A stretch of DNA of 64,000 nucleotides from Treponema sp. (GCA_009781475.1 WQYB01000001.1:68489-132488), one strand, 5' to 3'; positions 1 through 8,355 are shown, counted from the stretch's first letter. A program made the numbers and translations. Notes: generated by a model from the letters alone, not told the origin.

Positions 1-1
1 A

Positions 2-796
2 ATCGGAGAGAATGGTCCTGCGCGTTATGTTAATCATGAAGGTAATACAAGTTATAGTACAGCAAATGCTGCTACTGCCCGTGAAAACAGACTATTATAC
101 ATTGACTATATGTATAGTAAAGCAAGAGAAAATGAACTTATCCCATTTTTTTGGGAAAGTGGTCATTCTCAGGATGGTGAAGTGCCGTCATTAGCTGGTC
201 ATTTTGGCTTAATAAACCGCAGTAATGGGCAACCAAGAGATGCAGAAAGCGATACTGTTATTAAACGCATGATGGCAGCAGTTAATAATACTGTTCCTCT
301 TCCTCAAGGCGGTGGCATTACTACTACTTCTTCTGCTAACGCAGATACAGCCGCAATTTTTTCATCATGGTCAGCTTTTAATGCTCCGAATTCTTCAATA
401 ACTCATACAACACCATCAGGCAGGCAAAAAATTCAAGGCAATGTCGCAGAAGGCGGTTATGCAAATATTACTGCTAACCTAAATGATTCTGAACTGACAC
501 AAATGAGGACAATGAAATCTTTTTCTTTTATGGTTTTAGGAGACGGCAAACAATACAGAGTCATGATACCAACAACAGAAAGTAATGTAGCTTACAACCA
601 TTATGGTTTTGCTTTTACTGCAGCCAGTACAGAAACAAGGATTACTGTTAATGTACCTGTTAATCTTTCGCAAGATAATTGGGGAGGACATGGTGTTGTC
701 AATTTTTTTCAAAACAATATTCAAAGTTTACAATTTAGTCTTTCCGGAACAGGAACATTTGACTTGACTGTTTGGGATATAAGGATAATTCAGTAA
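2..796 (+). CDS. GH5-type glycanase, C-terminal part, with carbohydrate-binding-like domain
   Basis: This gene is cut by the left edge; the frame is open from base 2 and ends at a TAA at 794-796. The first ~95 visible residues look like the end of a GH5 (beta-1,4-glucanase) TIM barrel: IGENG near the edge would hold the nucleophile Glu in the usual G-E-F/x-G context, then LLYIDYMYSKARENELIPFFWESG and HFGLINRSNG match the conserved last strand (W-D/E-x-G, then FGLxxR). After a short Ser/Thr/Gly-rich linker, a ~135-residue beta-rich domain ends at WDIRIIQ. Its pattern (KSFSFMVLGDGKQYRVMI, FDLTVWDIRI) resembles CIA30/CBM11-type domains. Inference: a secreted plant-polysaccharide hydrolase of a gut spirochaete. 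Family assignment rests on motifs only; the signal peptide and acid/base Glu lie outside the window. Confidence 0.65.
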   Translation: MGENGPARYVNHEGNTSYSTANAATARENRLLYIDYMYSKARENELIPFFWESGHSQDGEVPSLAGHFGLINRSNGQPRDAESDTVIKRMMAAVNNTVPLPQGGGITTTSSANADTAAIFSSWSAFNAPNSSITHTTPSGRQKIQGNVAEGGYANITANLNDSELTQMRTMKSFSFMVLGDGKQYRVMIPTTESNVAYNHYGFAFTAASTETRITVNVPVNLSQDNWGGHGVVNFFQNNIQSLQFSLSGTGTFDLTVWDIRIIQ

Positions 797-1008
797 GAGG
801 AAGTTCTTTCTTTTTCAAGTTGTAATTCCTCAGCTAGATAGCCGTCACTTCGGCAGTGCATATCTGAAATACCGTTGATTATTTCTATATATAAGTTTGA
901 TTTATAGAAAATATCAAAAGCATCACGTAACGGAACTCCGGTATACTCTGCATAAGTTTTAATTACACCGGCGCATTTATGTCCTATAAGAGTACGGTTT
1001 GCTGTCAT
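790..1008 (-). CDS. DUF3791-type small protein (second copy)
   Basis: This 72-residue protein is the last gene of a three-gene leftward cassette. Its start codon overlaps the stop of the DUF3990 gene by 4 bases (ATGA), so the two are translationally coupled. The residues VIKTYAEYTGVPLRDAFDIF and the closing SDMHC...GYLAEEL follow the DUF3791 pattern (helix, then xxLHxxGxxYxxxDI). It resembles the first gene of the cassette in length and pattern but is clearly diverged. It runs convergently into the glycanase gene and overlaps its last 7 bases. Function is unproven; the likely role is partner or antitoxin of the DUF3990 protein. Confidence 0.7.
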   Translation of the reverse strand: MTANRTLIGHKCAGVIKTYAEYTGVPLRDAFDIFYKSNLYIEIINGISDMHCRSDGYLAEELQLEKERTSSY

Positions 1009-1517
1009 GTCAATGCCTCTGAACCAGTGAAGTGTAAATAATTATCTATTAAGATTTGTGATTTAAAACAATACTGTAAATTTGGTTTATTATATCTTAG
1101 TCTTCCGATTGCTTCATCAGCTCCGATTAAACCTTCAAAATATAATTGAAGTGTATCAAAAACTTTATCATTGGCAACACCGCCAATAACCAAGTCCCAA
1201 TCAGTATCAGCAGATTTTCCTAATCGACAAGCTGTAATAAAGTTTAGCCATTCTATGTTATGACTGTCAAATTCAAGTATTTTTACATTGTTGGATAGTT
1301 TATCTTCCGGCTTTGGTACTTGCAGCGTAATTTCCGGCAAGAATTCAAAAATTGATAAAAAAGCCGCACTTCGATCGCGCAAAAACCTTTGTGCCCAGCT
1401 TTTTGCTTGTTCTTTTACAGGTGTAAGATAAAAACCTTTTCCAAAATCAGTTCTAAGCCGTGAAAAAGATAATTCAGGCTTTTCAATAATCATATATGAG
1501 CCATGATACAGTATCAT
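1005..1517 (-). CDS. DUF3990 protein, possible ADP-ribosyltransferase-like toxin
   Basis: This 170-residue protein begins MILYHGSYMIIEKPELSFSR and continues with DFGKGFYLTPVKEQAKSWA, the hallmark of DUF3990. The early YHGS and the GxGFYLT strand resemble the His and Tyr motifs of H-Y-E ADP-ribosyltransferases; that functional reading is inference. The gene is coupled by 4-base ATGA overlaps on both sides to DUF3791-family genes. This small, tightly coupled arrangement next to unrelated genes suggests a toxin-antitoxin module. No experimental function is claimed. Confidence 0.75.
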   Translation of the reverse strand: MILYHGSYMIIEKPELSFSRLRTDFGKGFYLTPVKEQAKSWAQRFLRDRSAAFLSIFEFLPEITLQVPKPEDKLSNNVKILEFDSHNIEWLNFITACRLGKSADTDWDLVIGGVANDKVFDTLQLYFEGLIGADEAIGRLRYNKPNLQYCFKSQILIDNYLHFTGSEALT

Positions 1518-1741
1518 TCTAAAACACCTTGTTTTCGCATTTGTTCTTTTAATTCGAAAACTATATATTCTTTACCTTGCGTATGAAGAGCGTCATAACA
1601 AGGAATTATATAATTATCCAGAATATCACTGTTTTCTGTGAGTTTTTTATATATTTTATCGCCTGTAATCCCTAAATCGTCAGCCAATGCTTCAATACAG
1701 AATACAGCAAAAAACGATTGTTCATGGGTTATATTTTGCAT
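1514..1741 (-). CDS. DUF3791-type small protein (first copy)
   Basis: This 75-residue protein opens the cassette. It contains FFAVFCIEALADDLGITG, a typical DUF3791 first helix, and CYDALHTQGKEYIVFELKEQM, matching the LHTQGxxYxVxE core. An AAGG sequence (1749-1752, read on the minus strand) precedes the ATG, and a good sigma70-type promoter sits about 25-50 bases upstream. Its stop overlaps the DUF3990 start by 4 bases. DUF3791 genes commonly sit beside DUF3990 genes, so an antitoxin or chaperone role is plausible but inferred. Confidence 0.75.
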   Translation of the reverse strand: MQNITHEQSFFAVFCIEALADDLGITGDKIYKKLTENSDILDNYIIPCYDALHTQGKEYIVFELKEQMRKQGVLE

Positions 1742-1766
1742 AAATCAACCTTAATAATAAATTCTT

Positions 1767-1795
1767 ATTATATCAATTATATTTGATTTAGACAA
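1767..1795 (-). promoter_or_regulatory. sigma70-type promoter of the DUF3791/DUF3990 cassette
   Basis: On the minus strand TTGTCT (1795-1790) is followed after exactly 17 bases by a perfect TATAAT (1772-1767). Transcription would begin near 1760, leaving a leader of about 20 nt before the ATG at 1741. Confidence 0.65.
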
Positions 1796-1926
1796 TAACG
1801 CTTTTTTCCATAAAAAACCTATACGGTATTGCCATAAAAACAATCAAAATAACACACGCTTGTTTTTTAATATTTTATGTGCTAAATTCTAATAAGTAAA
1901 AGAAAATTTTAATTTAAGGAATTATA

Positions 1927-2859
1927 ATGCCAATCTGTACTGATTGCGGTACGCAGGTAGATGAAGGGAATGTATTCTGCGTTAATTGCGGTAATATTGT
2001 AAAAAAAATGTCTGCCGCTTCAAACTCCGCTTCTGTGAGTGCAACGGTTTCTAAAAATGCTTTTATTGATTTAAAAAAATTTGTTTTATTAGAAGGCGGC
2101 TCCGTTAATATCGGAAGCCCTATTACAGAAAAAAAACGAAATGACGATGAGGGTCCGCAGTTTAATGCAACTATCAGTTCTTTTTATATGGGAAAATATC
2201 CTGTCACGCAAAGTGAATATTTAGCGGTAATGAGAAAAAATCCCAGCAATTTCCCCGGAGATGATCATCCGGTTGATATGGTTTGCTGGTATGATGCGGT
2301 TGAATATTGTAACCGTTTAAGCAAAAGTGACGGTCTTTCTCCGGCTTACAGTTTATCTGGCAGCACTGATCCTGATACTTGGGGAGAACAAGGTTCAAAA
2401 TGGGATTCAATAATTATAGTTTTGGATTCTAATGGTTATAGGTTGCCGACAGAGGCGCAGTGGGAATACGCTTGCCGTGCAGGGACAACTACACCTTTTT
2501 ATACAGGAGAAAATATCACATCTGCTCAGGCAAATTATAACGGAACATCTCCATATACCGGAGATCCCGGGGAATATATAAAAAAGACTACACCAGTTGG
2601 AAGTTATCCTCCTAATTCATGGGGTCTTTATGATATGCATGGAAATGTATGGGAATGGTGCTGGGACTGGAAAGAAAATTACGAGCCGGGAAATAAAACT
2701 GATCCAACAGGACCTCAATCTGGTAAGTATCGAGCGGAAAGAGGCGGCTCATGGTGCAGCGGCGGAAGTAATATTCGTTCGGCATGCAGAAGTTACGATT
2801 TTCCTTCGATAAAGGGTTATAACGACGGTTTTCGTCTTGTTCTTCCAAAAGATACTTGA
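1927..2859 (+). CDS. Zinc-ribbon plus SUMF1/FGE-fold protein
   Basis: A 310-residue protein. The first ~25 residues form a zinc ribbon (CTDCG...CVNCG). Residues ~50-305 are a formylglycine-generating-enzyme/SUMF1 fold: MGKYPVTQSEYLAVM, NPSNFPGDDHPVDMVCWYDA, YRLPTEAQWEYACRAG, GLYDMHGNVWEWCWDW, RGGSWC and DGFRLV are all typical. Only one Cys of the FGE catalytic pair is positioned plausibly (SWC; the next Cys is in RSAC), so genuine formylglycine synthesis is doubtful and a C-lectin-like or effector role is as likely. No signal peptide is seen, so it is probably cytoplasmic. AAGGA at 1916-1920 precedes the ATG. Such zinc-ribbon/SUMF1 fusions are frequent in treponemes. Confidence 0.85.
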   Translation: MPICTDCGTQVDEGNVFCVNCGNIVKKMSAASNSASVSATVSKNAFIDLKKFVLLEGGSVNIGSPITEKKRNDDEGPQFNATISSFYMGKYPVTQSEYLAVMRKNPSNFPGDDHPVDMVCWYDAVEYCNRLSKSDGLSPAYSLSGSTDPDTWGEQGSKWDSIIIVLDSNGYRLPTEAQWEYACRAGTTTPFYTGENITSAQANYNGTSPYTGDPGEYIKKTTPVGSYPPNSWGLYDMHGNVWEWCWDWKENYEPGNKTDPTGPQSGKYRAERGGSWCSGGSNIRSACRSYDFPSIKGYNDGFRLVLPKDT

Positions 2860-2895
2860 ATTATAATGAAACTATAAATTTTAAAAACAATAAAT

Positions 2896-3252
2896 TTAAA
2901 TAGCTCTGGTTCCGCCGGTGCGAAGACCTGCTTCGAAAAGTTTACCGCAGGATATAAACATGGGGTGTTTGGTTCCTGCAAGGATTATATCGGCATCTTC
3001 AGCCATTTCTATCATATCCCGTCCCGGAACTTTGCCGCGTACGAAAATAATAGCGTGAATATCCAAAAGTTCTGCGGTTCGAATAACCTGAGGATTAACA
3101 AGTCCGGTTAAGAGTAATACCCTGTCTTTTACAAAAGCCATTACATCACTCATTAAATCAGCTCCGCAGGCAGAAGCTACCTCTCGATCTGCTTTTTCTT
3201 CACCAATAAAATATTGCCCTTCCAACAACGTAACTGCTTCTGACACCTTCAT
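2896..3252 (-). CDS. DRTGG-domain protein
   Basis: About 118 residues, almost entirely one DRTGG domain (MKVSEAVTLLEGQYFIGEEK, then RVLLLTGLVNPQVIRTAELLD, AIIFVRGKVPG, ending RTGGTRAI). I place the start at 3252, not at the longer in-frame start at 3270, because AGGAGG sits at 3256-3261 just upstream of this ATG. The family is a regulatory or nucleotide-sensing domain found near CBS and serine-kinase genes; its specific role is unknown. It has its own promoter (next entry) and is divergent from a small basic-protein gene. Confidence 0.8.
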   Translation of the reverse strand: MKVSEAVTLLEGQYFIGEEKADREVASACGADLMSDVMAFVKDRVLLLTGLVNPQVIRTAELLDIHAIIFVRGKVPGRDMIEMAEDADIILAGTKHPMFISCGKLFEAGLRTGGTRAI

Positions 3253-3279
3253 GTTTCCTCCTCTGGACATTACTTAATT

Positions 3280-3307
3280 ATTATACTATATTTTACCATA
3301 TTGTAAA
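3280..3307 (-). promoter_or_regulatory. sigma70-type promoter of the DRTGG gene
   Basis: Minus strand TTTACA (3307-3302), a 16-base spacer, then TATAAT (3285-3280), about 28 bases before the ATG at 3252. Confidence 0.55.
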
Positions 3308-3325
3308 GCCCAAAGGGAGGATATT

Positions 3326-3436
3326 ATGGCCGAACATATAATGCACAAAAAAGACACAAAAAAAGCACCCCAAAAGACTCTTAAAGAAAAACGTGAACAA
3401 AAGAAAGCCAAGAAAAATAACAAAAAAGAAGACTAA
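3326..3436 (+). CDS. Small lysine-rich basic protein (36 aa)
   Basis: This short open frame encodes a 36-residue peptide beginning MAEHIMHKKDTKKAPQKTLK and ending NNKKED; nearly half the residues are Lys or Arg. A very strong Shine-Dalgarno GGGAGG (3315-3320) sits 5 bases before the ATG, which is the main reason for calling it. No domain is recognised. Its charge suggests nucleic-acid or ribosome association, but that is inference. It lies between the DRTGG gene and a palindromic repeat. Confidence 0.6.
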   Translation: MAEHIMHKKDTKKAPQKTLKEKREQKKAKKNNKKED

Positions 3437-3460
3437 AGTTTAATACAGAATAAGAATAAA

Positions 3461-3534
3461 TTACCACGGAGTTTCACGGAGGAAGAGTTGCTTTCGGATA
3501 AAAACCTCCGTGTTCCTCCGTGTCCTCTGTGGTT
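3461..3534. repeat. CACGGAG palindromic repeat, family A, intergenic copy
   Basis: Left arm ACCACGGAGTTTCACGGAGG and right arm CCTCCGTGTTCCTCCGTG...CTCTGTGGT are imperfect inverted repeats around a ~20-base centre. The same arms recur in the lptD-like gene (39283-39365) and in hemW (55763-55845), there with one extra ACACGGAGT module. The hairpin lies just upstream of the macA-like gene. Confidence 0.85.
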
Positions 3535-3581
3535 GGAATCTTTATCTTAACTATTTTTGCTTTTAGTTGTTTATTTATATA

Positions 3582-4874
3582 ATGAGTAGATTTTTTATAC
3601 CGGGTATTTTAATTATCTTACTATGCGCTTGTACGGGTAATGGTAATAAATCCGCTTCTTACGAATTCACAAATATACGCCGTGGTACGCTGGAACGCAC
3701 AGTTTCATCCAGCGGGACTATCAATTCAACTGCAACTGTAAGGGTTTTGCCCCGCATGAGCGGCAGGGTCGAAGCAGTTTATGTTGACTATAACGACAAT
3801 GTCTACAAAGGGCAGGTTTTAGCCCGTCTAAATACCGATTTACTTCGTCTTCAAAGGGATCAGTTAAGCGCATCCGTTCAAAAAGCAAGAGCAAATTATG
3901 AGCTTCAATTAATTAATTACCGCACACAGGAAATCCTGGCGCAAAGAAACCTTATTTCCGAGTTTGAGCTTAGAACATCCAAAACATCCCTTGATAATCA
4001 GGCTGCCGATTTGGCTGTTGCCGAAGCAAACTTAAGAGTAAAAGATACGGAAATAACCCAATATGCTTTTATTACATCCCCGATAGACGGTATTGTTCTT
4101 GACCGTAATATTAATGTTGGTGATACAGTTGTAGACAGTTCCGGCAGTAATTCTTCAAGTATTTTTACGATAGCTGAAAACCTGCGTGAAATGCAGATTG
4201 AAGCGACAGTAAGCGAGCTTGATGTTACATCGATTCATAAGGGGCAGCGGGTACGTTTTACTTTGGAAAGCCTGCCCGGCAGAAGATTTTCCGGCATAGT
4301 GGAAAATTTGCGTATGGTTCCTGTTATTGCCAATAATATTGTTTCATACACTGTAATTATTAATGTTGATAATAGTGACGGCTCTCTTTTACCGGGTATG
4401 ACTTGCGCTGTAGAATTTATCGTAGAACGAAACGAAAATATTCTGCTTGTTTCAAATGCCGCTTTACGCTATCAGCCTACAACATTAAGTACAGAACAGA
4501 TTTCTGACATGGTTTTTACGGCAAGCCTAACAAACATGAATGAAGAACAAAGACAGGCTGCAATAGAAGCAAGGGAACGTACAAGAGAGCAAACATCTCA
4601 AAGGCAAAATCAGAATAATAACCAGAGTTTTAACCAATTAATGATGGGTCCGCAGCCGGGTCAAAGGACAGGCGGGCGTCAGGCAGCGCAAGGCACTGCG
4701 AACCAGGGAAGGGGATCTAGCGCAGTTGTTATGCGTAATTTATGGTTTGTAAATAATGACGGCAAATTGGAAGTAATTCAGGTGCGTACCGGGATAAGTG
4801 ACGGCTCGTTTACAGAAATTTTTGTTTCAGATGATATGGAAGATTTACAGGTAATTTTAAGAGAGAGGCTTTAG
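3582..4874 (+). CDS. MacA-like periplasmic adaptor lipoprotein of an ABC efflux pump
   Basis: About 430 residues. A lipoprotein signal peptide (MSRFFIPGILIILLCACTG) puts Cys at the mature N-terminus. The membrane-fusion features follow: barrel-sandwich/lipoyl halves (SGRVEAVYVDYNDNVYKGQVLARL and FITSPIDGIVLDRNINVGDTV) flanking a helical hairpin rich in Gln/Arg/Leu, then beta-barrel and membrane-proximal parts. An Asn/Gln/Gly-rich low-complexity insert lies near residues 335-385. The ATG at 3582 is preferred over the in-frame TTG at 3567 because it gives a normal signal peptide; neither has a clear ribosome site. It is followed with a 1-base overlap by the ATPase, then the permease and a TolC gene. 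Confidence 0.9.
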   Translation: MSRFFIPGILIILLCACTGNGNKSASYEFTNIRRGTLERTVSSSGTINSTATVRVLPRMSGRVEAVYVDYNDNVYKGQVLARLNTDLLRLQRDQLSASVQKARANYELQLINYRTQEILAQRNLISEFELRTSKTSLDNQAADLAVAEANLRVKDTEITQYAFITSPIDGIVLDRNINVGDTVVDSSGSNSSSIFTIAENLREMQIEATVSELDVTSIHKGQRVRFTLESLPGRRFSGIVENLRMVPVIANNIVSYTVIINVDNSDGSLLPGMTCAVEFIVERNENILLVSNAALRYQPTTLSTEQISDMVFTASLTNMNEEQRQAAIEARERTREQTSQRQNQNNNQSFNQLMMGPQPGQRTGGRQAAQGTANQGRGSSAVVMRNLWFVNNDGKLEVIQVRTGISDGSFTEIFVSDDMEDLQVILRERL

Positions 4875-5662
4875 TGTTAGCTGGAATACCGGTAATACAA
4901 ATGTCTCAAATAAAACGTGAATACCGCATGGATGTAAAAAACGATGTTGTTGTCCGCGCCTTGCGGGGAGTGGATTTTTTTGCGCAGGAAGGTGAGTTTG
5001 TTTCTGTCATGGGACCTTCAGGTTCCGGAAAATCAACATTAATGAATATACTTGGCTGTCTTGATAAACCTACAAGCGGAACATATACATTGGACGGCAT
5101 TGAAACTTCAAAATCAAACTCAGATACATTTGCATACATAAGAAATAGAAAAATAGGTTTTGTCTTTCAATCTTTCAATTTGCTGGCACGGACTACCGCG
5201 CTTGAAAATGTTGAACTTCCTCTTTTTTACCGTCAAAAAGAAAAAAATAAAAGTTTAAATAAAAAAGATAGAGCGATTGCCGTTTTAAACGAAGTAGGTT
5301 TGGGAGACAGAATGGATCACTTTCCATCGCAGCTTTCAGGCGGACAGCAGCAGCGTGTTGCTATTGCAAGAGCGATGGTAAATGATCCTGCTTTTATTCT
5401 TGCAGACGAACCGACAGGAAATCTTGACACGGGAATGACTCTGGAAATTATGGGGCTTTTTCAGCAATTAAATAACAAAGGCAAAACAATCATCATGGTA
5501 ACACATGAGCCGGAACTTGCTGTTTACACAAAGCGCATTATCACACTGCGAGACGGAAAACTTGTTTCTGATAAACCTGTTTTAAATAGACGAAACGCCG
5601 CAGACGATCTTGTTCAATGGAACAATACACACTTTCGTGATGGTTCGTGTGGTTCGTGGTAA
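4874..5662 (+). CDS. MacB/LolD-type ABC transporter ATPase
   Basis: 262 residues starting at a GTG that overlaps the adaptor's TAG by one base. Walker A is GPSGSGKST, the signature is [14 protein letters not shown], Walker B is [12 protein letters not shown] and the H-loop is MVTHEPE. It energises the efflux system with the neighbouring permease. The C-terminal tail [12 protein letters not shown] is odd for the family and is encoded by a TTCGTG-rich repeat-like sequence (5633-5661), suggesting the natural C-terminus was replaced. Confidence 0.93.
   Translation: MLAGIPVIQMSQIKREYRMDVKNDVVVRALRGVDFFAQEGEFVSVMGPSGSGKSTLMNILGCLDKPTSGTYTLDGIETSKSNSDTFAYIRNRKIGFVFQSFNLLARTTALENVELPLFYRQKEKNKSLNKKDRAIAVLNEVGLGDRMDHFPSQLSGGQQQRVAIARAMVNDPAFILADEPTGNLDTGMTLEIMGLFQQLNNKGKTIIMVTHEPELAVYTKRIITLRDGKLVSDKPVLNRRNAADDLVQWNNTHFRDGSCGSW
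5633..5661. repeat. GTTCGTG-type direct repeat at a gene end
   Basis: TTCGTGATGGTTCGTGTGGTTCGTGG consists of three TTCGTG units spaced about 9 bases apart. It spans the last codons and stop of the ATPase gene. It looks like one arm of a palindromic repeat family different from the CACGGAG type; no second arm is visible. Confidence 0.45.
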
Positions 5663-5683
5663 AAAATTTGTATTGAGGTTAGT

Positions 5684-6901
5684 GTGAATATACTTCAGCT
5701 TTTACATACGTGTTTTCGCTCCATCATGCGCAATCGTATGCGCAGTTTACTTACATCTTTGGGAGTTATCATTGGTGTCGGCTCTGTAATAATCATGGTA
5801 GCTCTCGGCGAAGGATCACAGCGCGAGATCGAAGCGCGTATCACTGCAATGGGAACAAATCTTTTGCAAATAATGCCGCAAAGGCAAATGAGCAGATCGG
5901 GGCAGCAGGTAATGATGCGTATGACCGGTTTTACAAAAAGAGACATCGAAAAACTTCGTGAAGAATCAAGTTTTATTACGGCAATATCAGGTATTGTACA
6001 AAGCAATGCAAATGTAGTCGGGCTGCAGGGAAATGCACAAGTGTCGATACAAGGAGTGGAACCTGATTTTTTTATAACCCGTAACTGGAAAGTTATTGAA
6101 GGTTTTTATTTTGACGATGAAGATATACAATTAAGAAATAGGGTAGCAGTCCTTGGGCAGACAACCGCAAGAAATTTATTCGGGCAGGCAAATGCCGCGC
6201 TTGGCGAACAGATTAGAATAGGCACAAATTATTTTTTGGTTATAGGTATTTTGGAAAGTAAGGGAGCGAGTTTCGGCGGCAGCGATCAGGATGATATTGT
6301 ACTGGTTCCGATGGATACAGCTATAACACGGCTTGCAAACGCGCGTAATATCAATCAAATTGTTTTAAGCGTAATCAGTAAAGATTACATGGATGCGGCG
6401 CAAAAAGAAGCGGAATTAATTTTGCGTGAATCACGAGGTATCCGCGAAGGAGCGGCTTCAGATTTTTCGATAATGAACCAGGCGGATATGATCGATATGG
6501 CATCGGCAACTTCAAGAACGCTTACCACATTGTTAGCTGCAATTGCCGGCGTTTCGCTTTTAGTCGGAGGCATCGGCATTATGAATATAATGCTCGTTTC
6601 CGTTACTGAAAGAACACGCGAAATCGGAATCAGAATGGCAGTCGGCGGAAGAAAACGCGACATTCTTTTTCAGTTTTTGACAGAATCGGTTATTCTTAGT
6701 TTAATGGGAGGAATACTTGGGATTGGTATGGCATTTTTAGTATGCAGGTTATTATTAATGATAGGAATACCTACGGCAATTAATCCATTAATTGTTGCGG
6801 CATCTACATTATTTGCAGCGTTTGTTGGAATAATTTTTGGATATTACCCCGCGCTCAAAGCCGCCAGATTGTATCCAATCGATGCCTTGAGGTATGAGTA
6901 A
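5684..6901 (+). CDS. MacB-type ABC transporter permease (FtsX family)
   Basis: 405 residues with one N-terminal membrane helix (RSLLTSLGVIIGVGSVIIMVAL), a large periplasmic MacB core domain (residues ~45-270) and three C-terminal helices including SLLVGGIGIMNIMLVSVTERTREIGIRMAVG, the classic FtsX/MacB motif. It begins at GTG with GAGG a few bases upstream. With the adaptor, ATPase and TolC genes it forms a complete tripartite exporter; substrate (macrolide, peptide, lipid or siderophore) cannot be read from sequence. Confidence 0.93.
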   Translation: MNILQLLHTCFRSIMRNRMRSLLTSLGVIIGVGSVIIMVALGEGSQREIEARITAMGTNLLQIMPQRQMSRSGQQVMMRMTGFTKRDIEKLREESSFITAISGIVQSNANVVGLQGNAQVSIQGVEPDFFITRNWKVIEGFYFDDEDIQLRNRVAVLGQTTARNLFGQANAALGEQIRIGTNYFLVIGILESKGASFGGSDQDDIVLVPMDTAITRLANARNINQIVLSVISKDYMDAAQKEAELILRESRGIREGAASDFSIMNQADMIDMASATSRTLTTLLAAIAGVSLLVGGIGIMNIMLVSVTERTREIGIRMAVGGRKRDILFQFLTESVILSLMGGILGIGMAFLVCRLLLMIGIPTAINPLIVAASTLFAAFVGIIFGYYPALKAARLYPIDALRYE

Positions 6902-6914
6902 AAATGGAAAATAT

Positions 6915-7000
6915 TTCACACAGAGGCACAAAGGCACGGAGGTCTATGAATAACTTAGAAAAATCTCCGTGTCCTTCGTGACTCCGTGTCTCCGTGTGAT
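6915..7000. repeat. CACGGAG palindromic repeat, family B, intergenic copy
   Basis: Left arm TTCACACAGAGGCACAAAGG and right arm CTCCGTGTCTCCGTGTGAT are inverted around a ~35-base centre. It sits between the permease and the tolC-like gene. The closest copy is at 32136-32212 inside the TPR gene; a half copy is in neuB. Confidence 0.85.
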
Positions 7001-7019
7001 TAAATTTTGGAGAAAAATT

Positions 7020-8354
7020 TTGAAAAAAGTAATATTAGTATTTTGTTTTATGTTATTAGGTATTTTAGTTTTTGCGCAGGAGATTGATTTGGAGCAGGCA
7101 AGAACACTAGCTCTTGCAAATTCCCGCTCTCTTTCAAGATACGAACTTGCAATCCGTAACAGTATATTAAACGAAAGAAATCAACTGTATACAATGCTGC
7201 CGCAAGTTTCAGCTAATTACAGATCTTCCATGAATTTTATGCAGGATTGGGAGTTTATAAACCCAATAGATACATTAAGAGCAGATGCATCTATTTCCAT
7301 AACACAAGTTATTTTTCAGGGCGGTAAAGGTTTTATAGAAAGAGCGATAAGATCGATAGAAACAGAAAATATAAGAAAAGACGCTCTTGGTGAATATTTT
7401 AATGTTCTTGATACAATAGATAACGCTTATTACGCTGTGTTGGAAGCTATGGCAGTATTGGAAGCCGAAGAATCTTCGCTGCAAGCGTCGAAATTAAGTT
7501 TTGAAATTGCAGAAATAAGAGCGGAAAACGGCATGATAAATCAAGGTGATTTTTTAAGAGCGCTTGCGGACAAAGAAGTTAGAGAAAATTCTTTTAATCA
7601 AGCCCAGCGTAATCTTAATTTAAATTTAACAAGGTTTCGTAATTTACTGGGAGTTAACGTTAATGTTTTTCCGCAGTCTATCAACTTTGAAGTATACGAT
7701 GAAGTTCTTTTACATCTTTCAAGAATTTCCAATGAAGAAACAAATGAACTATACAATAAGTTTTGGAATATACTAACTTCTTCAAATCCTTCGATTGCAA
7801 GAGCGTCATTGAATAACCAAAGAGCGGAATTAAATTTAACAAGTATCGCAAGAGATTATTCACCTGTAATAAGCGCAAGTATTTCTTCAAGTGTATTGAA
7901 TTATTCTTTTTTAAATGGTTTTGAACCTGCAACCGGCAGAGGAAGTATTTCGCTTACAGGAACCATTCCGCTTGATTTTTGGGTTTTGGCAAACAGGGTA
8001 GAGCGAAGCAGAAATACACGAGACTCAACCGCCATTGATTATATCAATACAGAAAAATCATTGGAAATGGAACTTTTAAACGCGCTTTCAAATCTTTTAA
8101 CACAAGCAGGTTCGGTTCTTTCTTCAAGACGTTCGCTTGAGTATACAACAAGGCATTATGAGTTTGTGTCTGAGCGTTACAGATTATCGTTAAGTTCTGT
8201 TTCAGATTTAAACGAAGCGACCACTCTTTATATAAACAGCCGCAATAATTTAAACAGGGTTAGTTACGGTTTTTTACAAAGCCTTTCCCGCTTGCGTTCC
8301 TTATGCGCCCTGGACGACGAAGATAGATTAATAGACATATTACTTGGAAAATAA
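7020..8354 (+). CDS. TolC-like outer-membrane efflux protein
   Basis: 444 residues starting with TTG at 7020, supported by GGAG at 7009-7012 and a signal peptide directly after it (KKVILVFCFMLLGILVFAQE). The longer frame from 6969 merely translates the adjacent palindromic repeat (SFVTPCLRVIKF) and should not be used. Two homologous helical halves typical of OEP/TolC are visible (LEQARTLALANSRSLSRYEL and repeated Asn/Arg/Leu-rich coiled-coil segments such as AEIRAENGMINQGDFLRA). It would be the outer-membrane channel of the efflux system encoded just upstream. Confidence 0.9.
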   Translation: MKKVILVFCFMLLGILVFAQEIDLEQARTLALANSRSLSRYELAIRNSILNERNQLYTMLPQVSANYRSSMNFMQDWEFINPIDTLRADASISITQVIFQGGKGFIERAIRSIETENIRKDALGEYFNVLDTIDNAYYAVLEAMAVLEAEESSLQASKLSFEIAEIRAENGMINQGDFLRALADKEVRENSFNQAQRNLNLNLTRFRNLLGVNVNVFPQSINFEVYDEVLLHLSRISNEETNELYNKFWNILTSSNPSIARASLNNQRAELNLTSIARDYSPVISASISSSVLNYSFLNGFEPATGRGSISLTGTIPLDFWVLANRVERSRNTRDSTAIDYINTEKSLEMELLNALSNLLTQAGSVLSSRRSLEYTTRHYEFVSERYRLSLSSVSDLNEATTLYINSRNNLNRVSYGFLQSLSRLRSLCALDDEDRLIDILLGK

Positions 8355-8355
8355 T

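Noticed and set aside
1742-1926. The 185-base gap before the SUMF1-fold gene as an RNA gene
   Set aside because: It is A/T-rich and contains promoter elements for both directions but no stable fold or tRNA/riboswitch pattern.
1927-2859. A genuine formylglycine-generating enzyme
   Set aside because: The two-cysteine active site is not convincingly present and no sulfatase gene is nearby, so only the fold is claimed.
3461-7003. The CACGGAG repeats as a CRISPR array
   Set aside because: Copies are scattered tens of kilobases apart, are themselves palindromic and modular, and show no regular spacer-repeat alternation or cas genes.
6969-7019. An N-terminal extension of the TolC-like protein starting at 6969
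   Set aside because: These codons translate the palindromic repeat and have no ribosome site; the TTG at 7020 has GGAG upstream and begins a proper signal peptide.
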